A stretch of DNA of 64,000 nucleotides from Nitrospira sp. (GTDB taxonomy: Bacteria > Nitrospirota > Nitrospiria > Nitrospirales > Nitrospiraceae): contig JARFXP010000006.1 of assembly GCA_029194675.1 (NCBI GenBank), positions 1-64,000 on the forward strand, in the 5' to 3' direction. Of the stretch, positions 24,613 to 32,291 are shown piece by piece. The position numbers and the translations under genes were made by a program. Under the pieces are notes generated by a model, which did not search any database, had not been told where the DNA came from, and saw nothing but the letters and a program-made list of their open reading frames with translations. Every line of letters starts with the position of its first letter. The stretch's first letter is position 1.

Positions 24613-25485
24613 TCAGCGATTTTCCTTCCGCTGCTGCGAGAGATATCGGTACATCCCCTCTACATTTTCCGGGAACCATTCAGCGTAGCGCTGCCACTGC
24701 TCGTACTTGGGAAGCCGCACGACTTTTTTCGCCTCTTCCACACTCGCCCCCTTGCGGACTTGCTCCGCCACGGCCGCTCTGAGGTCTTCGAGGTAGTTGC
24801 GGAATTGTCGCACGTGCTCTTTCTTGCCGATCTTGCCATGGCCTGGGACCAGAGTCTCGAAGTCTAATTGCTCGACCTGTTTGAGCGATTCGATCCAGTC
24901 GTCCGGATAATCGCTCTGCATCGTGCGGTAGGCCACCGTCTCGACTGGAATAAAATCGACGGCAAAGAGTAGTTTGTTCTGCCGGAGCAGGACGACGAGG
25001 CTGTTGTCCGAGTGGTTCTTGCCGGTATAGATGAGGTCGATGTGCTTGCCGCCAAGGTCAATACCCATTCGGTCGGTGAAGGTGAGGTCCGGGACTGGAG
25101 TGTGTGGATCCGCTGCTTGGAGAATTTTCTCCCGCGCCGCCGCATGGCTGACGAAGCGTGCCTGATCGGCGAAGACGCTGCCGCCGGTGATGTGATCATC
25201 GTGGTGGTGGCTGTAGATCACATAACGGACCGGTTGATCGGTCAGGGTCTGGATCTTGGCCTTGAGCCAGATCGCCGCGTCGGAACTGATCGGATCGGTC
25301 GCGATCACGCCCTGCGGCGTCGTGATGAAAATAGATTGATGAAAGTGACGCCGGAACAGGTAGACGTCCTCGGTCAGCTTGGTGACTTCATCATCGGGCC
25401 GGGACTGTTGGGCAAATACCCTCTGGCCCTGAACCAACAGACATCCGACTATCAGCACAAAGAGAAACCATTTCGAGATCGACAT
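24613..25485 (-). CDS. Secreted metallo-beta-lactamase-fold hydrolase
   Basis: A 290-residue protein with a signal peptide (ISKWFLFVLIVGCLLVQGQR, then VFAQ). The metal motif YSHHHDDHITGG is a clean HxHxDH, followed by NHSDNSLVVLL, FAVDFIPVETV and VPGHGKIG. It resembles the periplasmic SoxH/quinoprotein-relay type of the fold, whose natural substrate is unknown. The stop converges on the antiporter gene. The 137-bp repeat copy B lies about 50 bases upstream of its start. Confidence 0.85.
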   Translation of the reverse strand: MSISKWFLFVLIVGCLLVQGQRVFAQQSRPDDEVTKLTEDVYLFRRHFHQSIFITTPQGVIATDPISSDAAIWLKAKIQTLTDQPVRYVIYSHHHDDHITGGSVFADQARFVSHAAAREKILQAADPHTPVPDLTFTDRMGIDLGGKHIDLIYTGKNHSDNSLVVLLRQNKLLFAVDFIPVETVAYRTMQSDYPDDWIESLKQVEQLDFETLVPGHGKIGKKEHVRQFRNYLEDLRAAVAEQVRKGASVEEAKKVVRLPKYEQWQRYAEWFPENVEGMYRYLSQQRKENR

Positions 25486-25532
25486 GCCATTCTCTCCTGA
25501 CAGATCATTCCGTGCCGCATGCTACCGGCCTT

Positions 25533-25669
25533 TAGCAGGCTGCGGAAAAACCCTCCGTTCATCCTTCGAGAGCCTCAGGACAAACGGAGTGCTCATTGAA
25601 TGTACTGAGGTTTTCCGTTCGTGCTGAGCCTGTCGAAGCACACAAATCGAGTTATTCCGCAGCCTGCTA
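25533..25669. repeat. 137-bp palindromic dispersed repeat, copy B
   Basis: It begins TAGCAGGCTGCGGAAAAACC and ends GTTATTCCGCAGCCTGCTA. It matches copy A (3324-3460) in length and throughout most of its sequence, including the internal GAGCCTCAGGAC/GCTGAGCCTGTC palindrome. It sits in the 250-bp spacer between the VOC and metallo-beta-lactamase genes, downstream of one and upstream of the other. Confidence 0.8.
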
Positions 25670-25740
25670 GGTTGTATTCTCCCGTTTGAGCGAAACGACT
25701 CCAGCCGTCTCGCTTGCTCCCTCTTGTCTCCACATCAGGA

Positions 25741-26187
25741 TTACAGATGCAGCGGCTTGATCGGCGACATAACCGCTGCCGGATCGTGCTTCCACACCGA
25801 TTCGTCCGCATCCACGTAGAGTTCCACCTCGTTCCCATCGGGATCTTTTAGATAGAGGCTCTGGCTGACCGTGTGATCGCTCATGCCGTCGATCGGGATC
25901 CCTGCTTGTTCCAGCTCTCGTTTGGCCTGACGCAGCTCATCGAGGCTGTCTCCGATTTTGATGCCGATGTGATAGAGCCCGCGACGCCTGCCCGATGGAG
26001 GCCCGGGCGCATCGCCGACTTGGATGAGCAAGAGTTCGTGGTGGGTACGGCCTGAGGTCAATGCCGCCGCCGCTCCGTTGAAGATCCGCCCAACCTCCTT
26101 AAATCCCAGCAGATCACGATAAAACGCCAACGAGCGTTCGAGATCCTTCACATAGAACACGACATGACCAAGGTAATGGGCTTTCAT
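25741..26187 (-). CDS. VOC-family (glyoxalase/ring-cleaving dioxygenase fold) protein
   Basis: A 148-residue protein with paired beta-alpha-beta-beta-beta units. It begins HYLGHVVFYVKDLERSLAFY and ends SLYLKDPDGNEVELYVDADE. The metal ligands expected of the family (His in LGHV, His in YHIGIK, Glu in NEVELY) are present. It may be a glyoxalase, thiol transferase or dioxygenase. ATG 26187 has an AAGGGG ribosome site; a GTG at 26196 overlapping the upstream stop is the alternative start. It forms an operon with the gene at 26193-26606. Confidence 0.88.
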   Translation of the reverse strand: MKAHYLGHVVFYVKDLERSLAFYRDLLGFKEVGRIFNGAAAALTSGRTHHELLLIQVGDAPGPPSGRRRGLYHIGIKIGDSLDELRQAKRELEQAGIPIDGMSDHTVSQSLYLKDPDGNEVELYVDADESVWKHDPAAVMSPIKPLHL

Positions 26188-26192
26188 TTGAT

Positions 26193-26606
26193 TCACCCCT
26201 TGTTAGGAACAGACTGCCTTAGCAATGCTCTGACCGCTGCATGCTCCAGCCCGACATCGGGACTTCGTTGCAGTGCGTCGTAATATTGTCTACCGAATCC
26301 CTCCCCCTCTTCCGTCGGGATGAGGAGCCTCTGCGCAGAAGCAAGCAGAGCTGAGATTTCCTCGGGGGTTGAGGGGTCGTCCTCTTCGCCGAGTTCATCG
26401 AGCTTGGTCATCAGTTGGGACAGCGGCCGCAACCAGGCGAACCAGGGATCGTTCAACACCAGCTGCAAAAATGCTCCATTGGACGTGATACGTCCATGCA
26501 CGCGCTCATAGGACACCCGCTCGTTGTCCAGCAAGGCTTTGTGCAGACGAAGTAGAGCACGAAAAAGATTGTCCAGATGCGTGCGTGATCGGTCCGGACT
26601 CGACAA
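26193..26606 (-). CDS. Conserved hypothetical protein, helical
   Basis: A 137-residue soluble, mostly helical protein (RTHLDNLFRALLRLHKALLD, then NDPWFAWLRPLSQLMTKLDE). I do not recognise a catalytic motif. It is translationally coupled to the VOC-family gene, whose start lies at or within its stop codon, so the two probably work together. An AAGGAGAGGG ribosome site precedes its start. Confidence 0.65.
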   Translation of the reverse strand: MSSPDRSRTHLDNLFRALLRLHKALLDNERVSYERVHGRITSNGAFLQLVLNDPWFAWLRPLSQLMTKLDELGEEDDPSTPEEISALLASAQRLLIPTEEGEGFGRQYYDALQRSPDVGLEHAAVRALLRQSVPNKG

Positions 26607-26684
26607 GATCCCCTCTCCTTGCTTACTTGCTTACCTCCGGACTTTCTTGTCCAGACTCATCGCTCCTCTCTCACGATGCGTATT

Positions 26685-29600
26685 TCAACGTCCTCCTTGC
26701 ACGGACACCGACTCGAGTCCGGCACGGTCTTCCCCCATTCTGTCTCGTTCGATAGGTCCGGTAACAGGACTACCCAACATTCGGATCAGCATGAAGAACA
26801 AGGGGACAAACAAGACGGAAAGAATCGTCGCGGCGATCATGCCTCCGAATACTCCCGTGCCGATCGAATGGCGGCCGGCCGCGCCGGCTCCGCCGGCGAC
26901 AACCAAAGGCACGACGCCGAGAATAAACGCCAATGAGGTCATGATGATAGGACGGAACCGAAGGCGCGCCGCTTCGACCGCCGCATCTCTCAACGGGAGG
27001 CCATGCTGGTACCGTTGATTCGCAAACTCCACGATGAGAATGGCGTTCTTGGCCGCGAGCCCGATCAGCGTGACGAGGCCGATCTGGAAATAAATATCGT
27101 TGGCCATCCCCGACAGCCATACCGCCGACAATGCGCCGAACACGCCGAACGGTACGGCCAGGATCACGGCAAACGGAACCGTCCAGCTCTCGTACTGAGC
27201 AGCCAGCACCAAAAACACCATAAGCAAGCCGAACGCAAAAGCGACAACCGACTGAGAGCCGGCCTTGCGTTCCTGATAAGAAATGCCGCTCCAATCGATA
27301 TCGAACCCTTGAGGGGTCAATACCTCTTGTGCCGCCCGCTCTAACGCATCAAGGGCCTGGCCTGAACTGTAGCCCGGCGCCGCTGAACCCAGGACAAGGG
27401 CGGTATTGAATCCATTGAAGTGAGTGACGGGATCAGGCCCGCTGGAATAGGTCGTCGTGACCACTGTGTCGAGGGGGATCATTGTTGATTCTCGGCCATT
27501 CAATGCCCGAACGTAGATCTTGCTGATATCGGCCGGACGCGATCGATACTGAGGCTCCGCTTCGGTTTGGACCCGATAGACACGGCCGAATTTTACGAAA
27601 TCGTTGATGTACAGGTTGCCGAAATAGGCCTGAAGCGTGTCGAACACTTCGGAGATGGGCACACCGAGCGCCTTGGCCCTCTCTCGATTGATTTTGGCGT
27701 GCACGCGGGGTGCGCTCACGCGAAAACTGGTACTGACCGCCCCGATCGACGGGTCCTGCCTTGCCTTTTCGACGAACTCCTGAGCGACCGCGCCAAACTG
27801 CTTAAAATCCCCACCGCTCGGGTCTTGCAGTTGCACGGAAAAGCCGCCGGTGGCGCCCAGGCCTCGAATCGAGGGAGCATTAAACGCCAGGATCAGTGCG
27901 CCTGGTATCTTCGCGAACTCTCCGAACGCACCACCGATAAGCGCCTTGACATGGTCCTGCTTGCTCTTCCGTTCATCCCAGTGCTTGAGCGGCGCAAAGA
28001 GGGTCGCCGTATTGGTTCCTCTGGTATTGAAGACGAAGTTCTGTCCCGACAGCGCTTGTGTTCCGTAGACCGCTGGCAAGGTATGGTAGTACTGCTCGAT
28101 TCGATCGACGACTGCGTCCGTCCGCTTTTTCGACGCCCCATCCGGCAGCTGAACGACGGTAATAAAATATCCCTGGTCCTCTTCCGGCAAGAAGGCCATG
28201 GGGATCACCGTAAAAAATTTCACAGTGGCACCAATCACAATACCGCACAGCGCCAGCGAGAGCAGCATGTGTCTCAACGTGAAACCCACGCCTGTCGCGT
28301 ACCGAATTTGGACCCACTCGAACAGCCGGTTGAACAATCCAAAGAAGCCTTTGCGTGGCCCATGGCTCGGCTTCAGCACGAGGGCACAGAGCGCCGGACT
28401 CAGCGTCAGTGCGACAAACCCAGAAATCGCGACGGAGACCGCGATCGTGATCGCAAATTGCTTGTACAATTGGCCGGTGATACCTCCGAGAAATCCCACC
28501 GGCACAAAGACGGCACACAACACCAGCACAATGGCGATCACGGGGCCGGCCACCTCCTCCATGGCCTTCTTGGCCGCGTCCTTCGGGGACAGCCCTCCCT
28601 CCATGTGGCGCTCCACGTTTTCCACAACCACAATGGCATCATCCACCACAATCCCGATGGCGAGCACCAGGCCGAAGAGGGTGAGGGTATTGATCGAAAA
28701 TCCCAGGGCCGCCATCCCGGCAAAGGTTCCGATCAGCGAGACCGGAACCGCCAGGACGGGAATCAGTGTTGCGCGCCAGCTTTGAAGAAAGAGGTACACC
28801 ACCAGGACCACCAAGACCATGGCTTCCCCTAAGGTCTTGACCACTTCCTTGATGGAGACATCGACAAAGCGTGTCGTGTCGTACGGAATGTCATACGTGA
28901 CGCCGGGTGGAAAGATCTTGCTCAGCCTGTCCATTTCCCCGCGAATTCCCTTGACCGTGTCGAGGGCGTTGGCGCCGGGTAACAGAAAGGTGAGAAGCAG
29001 CGCGGTGGGCTTGCGGTTATAGCGGCCCTCGAGCACGTAGGATTGCGCCCCCAACTCGACCCGCGCGACATCTTTGAGACGAACCATCGACCCGTTCGGC
29101 ATTGCTCGAACGATCATGTCCTCGAATTCGTGCACGTCGGACATGCGTCCGTCGGCAAAGAGCGGGAGGGTGAGCTCCGTGGAGATCGGCATGGGCTCCC
29201 GCCCGACGGTTCCGGCGGGGAAGTCACGGTTCTGTTCGCGCACGACATTCGCGATGTCGGTCGGTGTCAGACCCAACTGCGCCATCCGCACTGGATCAAG
29301 GACGAGACGCATGCTGTAGTTTTGTTGTCCGAAGACCAGCGCATCGCCGACGCCGGGCAAGCGCTTGATATTGTCGAGGATTCGCAGGATCGCGAAATTC
29401 GAGAGAAAGAGCGCATCTTGCTGCGGATCGTCTGAATTCAGCACCATAACCGTCAACAGATCCGGCGACATTTTTTTAACGGTCACTCCTTGACGAATGA
29501 CTTCCGGCGGAAGCTGCGGCTCGGCAAGCTTCTGGCGATTCTGTGCCTGGACTTGCGCAATATCCACGTTCGTGCCGATTTCAAAGATCAGCTTGATGGT

Positions 29601-29867
29601 CATGTGACCATCGTTCGTGCTTGTCGAATCGAAATAGAGAAGGTGGTCGATCCCGGGAAGCTGCAACTCGATGGGGCGGGCGACCGATTCCGCCACGACT
29701 TCCGCGCTCGCGCCGGGATAGTCGGCTTCGATCTGCACCACGGGGGGAGTGATTTCAGGAAATTGAGCGATGGGCAGGGCCAACATTGCCACGAGCCCTA
29801 TCACCACGACGATAATGGAAAGAACTGAGGCGAAAATCGGCCGATCGATGAAAAACCCGAGGTTCAT
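26685..29867 (-). CDS. RND efflux permease, HAE-1 type (set 2)
   Basis: A 1060-residue AcrB-like pump (NLGFFIDRPIFASVLSIIVV at the start, proton-relay Asp pair in AIGIVVDDAIVVVENVERHM). It is closely related to the set 1 permease along its length, so the two arose by duplication or share a recent ancestor. ATG 29867 overlaps the adaptor stop by four bases. No outer-membrane factor gene follows; the pump may borrow the set 1 channel at 13342-14796. Confidence 0.95.
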   Translation of the reverse strand: MNLGFFIDRPIFASVLSIIVVVIGLVAMLALPIAQFPEITPPVVQIEADYPGASAEVVAESVARPIELQLPGIDHLLYFDSTSTNDGHMTIKLIFEIGTNVDIAQVQAQNRQKLAEPQLPPEVIRQGVTVKKMSPDLLTVMVLNSDDPQQDALFLSNFAILRILDNIKRLPGVGDALVFGQQNYSMRLVLDPVRMAQLGLTPTDIANVVREQNRDFPAGTVGREPMPISTELTLPLFADGRMSDVHEFEDMIVRAMPNGSMVRLKDVARVELGAQSYVLEGRYNRKPTALLLTFLLPGANALDTVKGIRGEMDRLSKIFPPGVTYDIPYDTTRFVDVSIKEVVKTLGEAMVLVVLVVYLFLQSWRATLIPVLAVPVSLIGTFAGMAALGFSINTLTLFGLVLAIGIVVDDAIVVVENVERHMEGGLSPKDAAKKAMEEVAGPVIAIVLVLCAVFVPVGFLGGITGQLYKQFAITIAVSVAISGFVALTLSPALCALVLKPSHGPRKGFFGLFNRLFEWVQIRYATGVGFTLRHMLLSLALCGIVIGATVKFFTVIPMAFLPEEDQGYFITVVQLPDGASKKRTDAVVDRIEQYYHTLPAVYGTQALSGQNFVFNTRGTNTATLFAPLKHWDERKSKQDHVKALIGGAFGEFAKIPGALILAFNAPSIRGLGATGGFSVQLQDPSGGDFKQFGAVAQEFVEKARQDPSIGAVSTSFRVSAPRVHAKINRERAKALGVPISEVFDTLQAYFGNLYINDFVKFGRVYRVQTEAEPQYRSRPADISKIYVRALNGRESTMIPLDTVVTTTYSSGPDPVTHFNGFNTALVLGSAAPGYSSGQALDALERAAQEVLTPQGFDIDWSGISYQERKAGSQSVVAFAFGLLMVFLVLAAQYESWTVPFAVILAVPFGVFGALSAVWLSGMANDIYFQIGLVTLIGLAAKNAILIVEFANQRYQHGLPLRDAAVEAARLRFRPIIMTSLAFILGVVPLVVAGGAGAAGRHSIGTGVFGGMIAATILSVLFVPLFFMLIRMLGSPVTGPIERDRMGEDRAGLESVSVQGGR

Positions 29868-31069
29868 TTTGCCTGTTCCGCGCCGCTGGCCGGCGATGGA
29901 GGCATCTCGGGTGTCGTTGAGGCAACCGTAACGGGCATGACCTGGGCTCCTGGTGCGACTCGTTGGAATCCCTCCACCATTACCCGTTCTCCGGCACGGA
30001 GCCCTTCCTCAATGAGCCACCAATCTCCTTGCCAATCCGTTGCCTTCACGTCTCGGACTTCCACCTGGTTACCCTGACTCACGACATAGACGACGGCGCC
30101 CTTTGGTCCCTGCTGGACCGCGCGTTGAGGAACAAGGATGGCATTGGGCTTCGACACTCCGTGAAAACGCACGGTCACGAACTGGCCGGGCAACAACACC
30201 CGATCGGGGTTCGGGAACACCACCCGCGCTTGCCGTGAACCAGTCTCGACCCGTAACCCGATATCCGCAAAATCCAACAGGCCCTCATGCGCATAGGTCG
30301 TTCCGTCCACGAAGATGATGGTGCCCGTCAACTTGTAGATTCCCGGGTGCTGAATCCGTTTCGACAGAGTGTCTCGCCGTCGTTTGAGGAGAAAACTCTC
30401 GGGCGCGCTCACGATCACGTACATGGGATCGACTTGATGAATAACGGTCAGGAGGTCCGTCTGCGCCGTGACCAGCCGACCCTGATAGTACCGCGTTCGC
30501 TCGATCAACCCGTCGACCGGCGCCACGATGAGCGTATTGTCTAGATCGAACTTGGCCTTGACCAGATCTCCTCTCGCCGCCTCCAGAGCGGCCCGCGCGG
30601 CAAGGTCCTCCGCGATCGCGTCGTCGACATCTTTCTGGCTGACGGCCTGCTCCTCGAGCAACGGCTTGACACGCGCCAGATCTTGCCTAGCCTGAACAAC
30701 CCGCGCCTCGGCTTGCGCGACTCGTCCCTTCGCGCTCACGAATGCCGCCCGGAAGGGCACAGGATCGATCTCGTAGAGACGGTCACCTTGCTTGACATCG
30801 CGCCCCTCAGGAAAAAACCGTTGCTTGATGATGCCGGTGACTTGCGGACGAATCTCAACGATGCTCGACGCCTCGGCTTGCCCGATAAACTCCGGTTCAT
30901 CGGGCACAGTCTGAGAAAAAGTTTCAACGACCTGCACTTCGGGGATCGGACGAGGCGCTGAAGAGCCGGCTTCGCCCTTGCAGCCGAACTGGCCAACTGA
31001 TCCGACAACGAAAAGCACGCCGATGGCGATCCTCATCGGCGTCGGTTCGGTTCGCAGAGCAGTTTTCAT
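29864..31069 (-). CDS. RND efflux periplasmic adaptor (set 2)
   Basis: A 401-residue membrane-fusion protein from ATG 31069. It has EIRPQVTGIIKQRFFPEGRD, a coiled-coil hairpin (RVAQAEARVVQARQDLARVK), DNTLIVAPVDGLIERTRYYQ and RVLLPGQFVTVRF, parallel to the set 1 adaptor. The signal region (IAIGVLFVVGSVGQFGCKG) has a Cys but only a weak lipobox. It is the first gene of a two-gene operon. A 14-bp palindrome at 31353 may belong to its control region. Confidence 0.93.
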   Translation of the reverse strand: MKTALRTEPTPMRIAIGVLFVVGSVGQFGCKGEAGSSAPRPIPEVQVVETFSQTVPDEPEFIGQAEASSIVEIRPQVTGIIKQRFFPEGRDVKQGDRLYEIDPVPFRAAFVSAKGRVAQAEARVVQARQDLARVKPLLEEQAVSQKDVDDAIAEDLAARAALEAARGDLVKAKFDLDNTLIVAPVDGLIERTRYYQGRLVTAQTDLLTVIHQVDPMYVIVSAPESFLLKRRRDTLSKRIQHPGIYKLTGTIIFVDGTTYAHEGLLDFADIGLRVETGSRQARVVFPNPDRVLLPGQFVTVRFHGVSKPNAILVPQRAVQQGPKGAVVYVVSQGNQVEVRDVKATDWQGDWWLIEEGLRAGERVMVEGFQRVAPGAQVMPVTVASTTPEMPPSPASGAEQAK

Positions 31070-31398
31070 GACATACACCCCGCAGGGAGGATCTGCGCAG
31101 TAGGCATAAGATGTCAAGGCCATAGACCTCTCCGATCTTTTCAGTCCAAGACACTCACCGCAATGGGCTTACGATGTAATCTCCTGAATGAAGTCCGCTT
31201 GCCAGAGCCTATAGGCAGAGACTTATAGAAGGAGGATCAACCATCAACGTGACTATAAGGGAAAACCCAGTTCAGCACAGTCTTTCGTGCAGGCCCTGGT
31301 AACAAACAAGGCCCTCATGACTTCACAAGTGTCTCCTCCCTCCACCTTAAGCGATGACCGGTCATCCGGATGAACACGTGTTCGCGGACTGTTGGCCC
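31070..31398. other. Intergenic control region of efflux set 2
   Basis: No gene is seen in these 329 bases. They lie upstream of the set 2 adaptor on the minus strand and next to the alpha/beta-hydrolase remnant. The only clear structure is the palindrome GATGACCGGTCATC at 31353-31366. Confidence 0.4.
31353..31366. promoter_or_regulatory. 14-bp perfect palindrome, possible operator
   Basis: GATGACCGGTCATC is a perfect inverted repeat about 285 bases upstream of the set 2 adaptor start. The form fits a TetR- or MarR-type dimer site, but no cognate regulator gene adjoins the operon and the distance is long. Confidence 0.25.
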
Positions 31399-31515
31399 TC
31401 ACGCGTAGGAGCCCGCCGCCTCTTCGATCAGTGCGACGATTGCATCGGCCTGTGAGGCCATGGACGCGTGGCTCGCCTGCAGTGTCACGGTCTTCTTTGG
31501 ATGCATGCGCTCCGC
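31399..31515 (-). pseudogene. Alpha/beta-hydrolase, C-terminal fragment
   Basis: The frame reads AERMHPKKTVTLQASHASMA, then SQADAIVALIEEAA, ending in TGA at 31399. This is the typical tail of small alpha/beta-hydrolases, with the catalytic His in SHASM. The matching N-terminal half, with the GHSYGG nucleophile elbow, lies on the same strand at 38040-38316. The 6.5 kb between them holds the MarR/RND set 3 block, so one hydrolase gene appears to have been split by its arrival. Confidence 0.6.
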
Positions 31516-31532
31516 CATCAATCTCTTATGTC

Positions 31533-31561
31533 TTGACACGATATATTTGCATATGCAACAA
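31533..31561 (+). promoter_or_regulatory. marR promoter with overlapping MarR-type operator 1
   Basis: A -35 box TTGACA at 31533 is followed by the palindromic TATTTGCATATGCAACAA (31544-31561), with the perfect core TTGCATATGCAA at 31547-31558. The operator covers the spacer and presumed -10 region. A near copy of the same motif stands at 32060-32077 in front of the efflux genes. Auto-repression by the MarR protein is the natural reading. Confidence 0.6.
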
Positions 31562-31590
31562 TGTGCTCAATGAAGCTGGAATTACCAGAA

Positions 31591-32040
31591 ATGAAACAAA
31601 ACAAAGATAATATTGAACAGATAGTATGTGATTGTCTTTTGAGTCGTGCACGCATACTCAATCGTGTTCTCACAGGCATCTACGATGATGAATTCCGCTC
31701 CTACGGTTTGAAAGCAACACAACTCAATCTCCTGGTCCTTGTAGCGAGGGTCGGCCCCGTTCGACGTATCGACATTGGGAAGCGTCTTCATCTCGACCCA
31801 TCAACGCTGACCCGGAATCTCAAGATAATGATGACCAATGGTTGGATAGAAGAGCTTATAGATGGAGAAGACGGTCGCGGCTCGCCGTTGCAAGTCACCG
31901 CGAAAGGTCGTGACCTTCTGAATCACATCGTTCCGTCTTGGCGAAAGGCGCAGGATCGCGCGCGAAAGCTGATCGGGGATGAGGGCGAGACACTTTTGAA
32001 AAGGCTCGCAGCAAACAAGTTCGGACTTCCGTCGGGGTAG
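31591..32040 (+). CDS. MarR-family transcriptional regulator
   Basis: A 149-residue winged-helix protein. It has RSYGLKATQLNLLVLVARVG, the recognition helix in KRLHLDPSTLTRNLKIMMTN and the wing GEDGRGSPLQVTAKGRDLL. ATG 31591 is preferred over 31561 or 31570 because the promoter and operator extend to 31561. MarR proteins are ligand-released repressors, often of efflux pumps. It lies directly upstream of set 3, and both intergenic regions carry the same palindrome. Confidence 0.88.
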   Translation: MKQNKDNIEQIVCDCLLSRARILNRVLTGIYDDEFRSYGLKATQLNLLVLVARVGPVRRIDIGKRLHLDPSTLTRNLKIMMTNGWIEELIDGEDGRGSPLQVTAKGRDLLNHIVPSWRKAQDRARKLIGDEGETLLKRLAANKFGLPSG

Positions 32041-32059
32041 GTGAGTTTTTTTGATTGTG

Positions 32060-32077
32060 TATTTGCATATACAAATA
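32060..32077 (+). promoter_or_regulatory. MarR-type operator 2
   Basis: TATTTGCATATACAAATA is an inverted repeat (TATTTG-N6-CAAATA). It differs at only a few positions from operator 1 (31544-31561) and lies 20 bases after the marR stop. It sits in front of the efflux adaptor, so the regulator probably controls both its own gene and the pump. Confidence 0.6.
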
Positions 32078-32129
32078 TATGCCATTTGGGAACTTGCCGC
32101 GCAAGAAATCGAAAGGGGGGGGGAACAAC

Positions 32130-32280
32130 ATGACAAAACCAAGAATGTTGATCACGGCAGCGCTCGGGCAAACTGGGTTCCAAGCCGCATTGCTACGGAT
32201 CGAGAAGAGGTTCCCGGTGTGTAATTTTGCGAAACGACGAGCAGACCTCCGGCGGTCTTCAGTCATCGGAGACAGACCAC
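32130..32280 (+). pseudogene. N-terminal fragment of an NmrA-type gene, in frame with the adaptor
   Basis: ATG 32130 has a strong G-rich ribosome site (a run of nine G). It reads TKPRMLITAALGQTGFQAAL, then EKRFPVCNFAKRRADLRR. This matches the start of NmrA/HSCARG proteins (ILVTGATG.TG..., then FPVRAFVRR...). The frame then runs without a stop into the efflux adaptor. A MarR-controlled NmrA gene was probably the original arrangement and was cut away when the efflux genes arrived. Confidence 0.5.
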
Positions 32281-32291
32281 TGTCATCGATC

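Noticed and set aside
27567-28832. A 421-codon frame antisense to the set 2 permease
   Set aside because: Composition rich in Arg, His and Gln and no start signal; the permease on the opposite strand is certain.
32117-32125. Run of nine G before the NmrA-type start, as a phase-variation tract
   Set aside because: It lies outside the coding frame and works as a ribosome site; one genome cannot show length variation.
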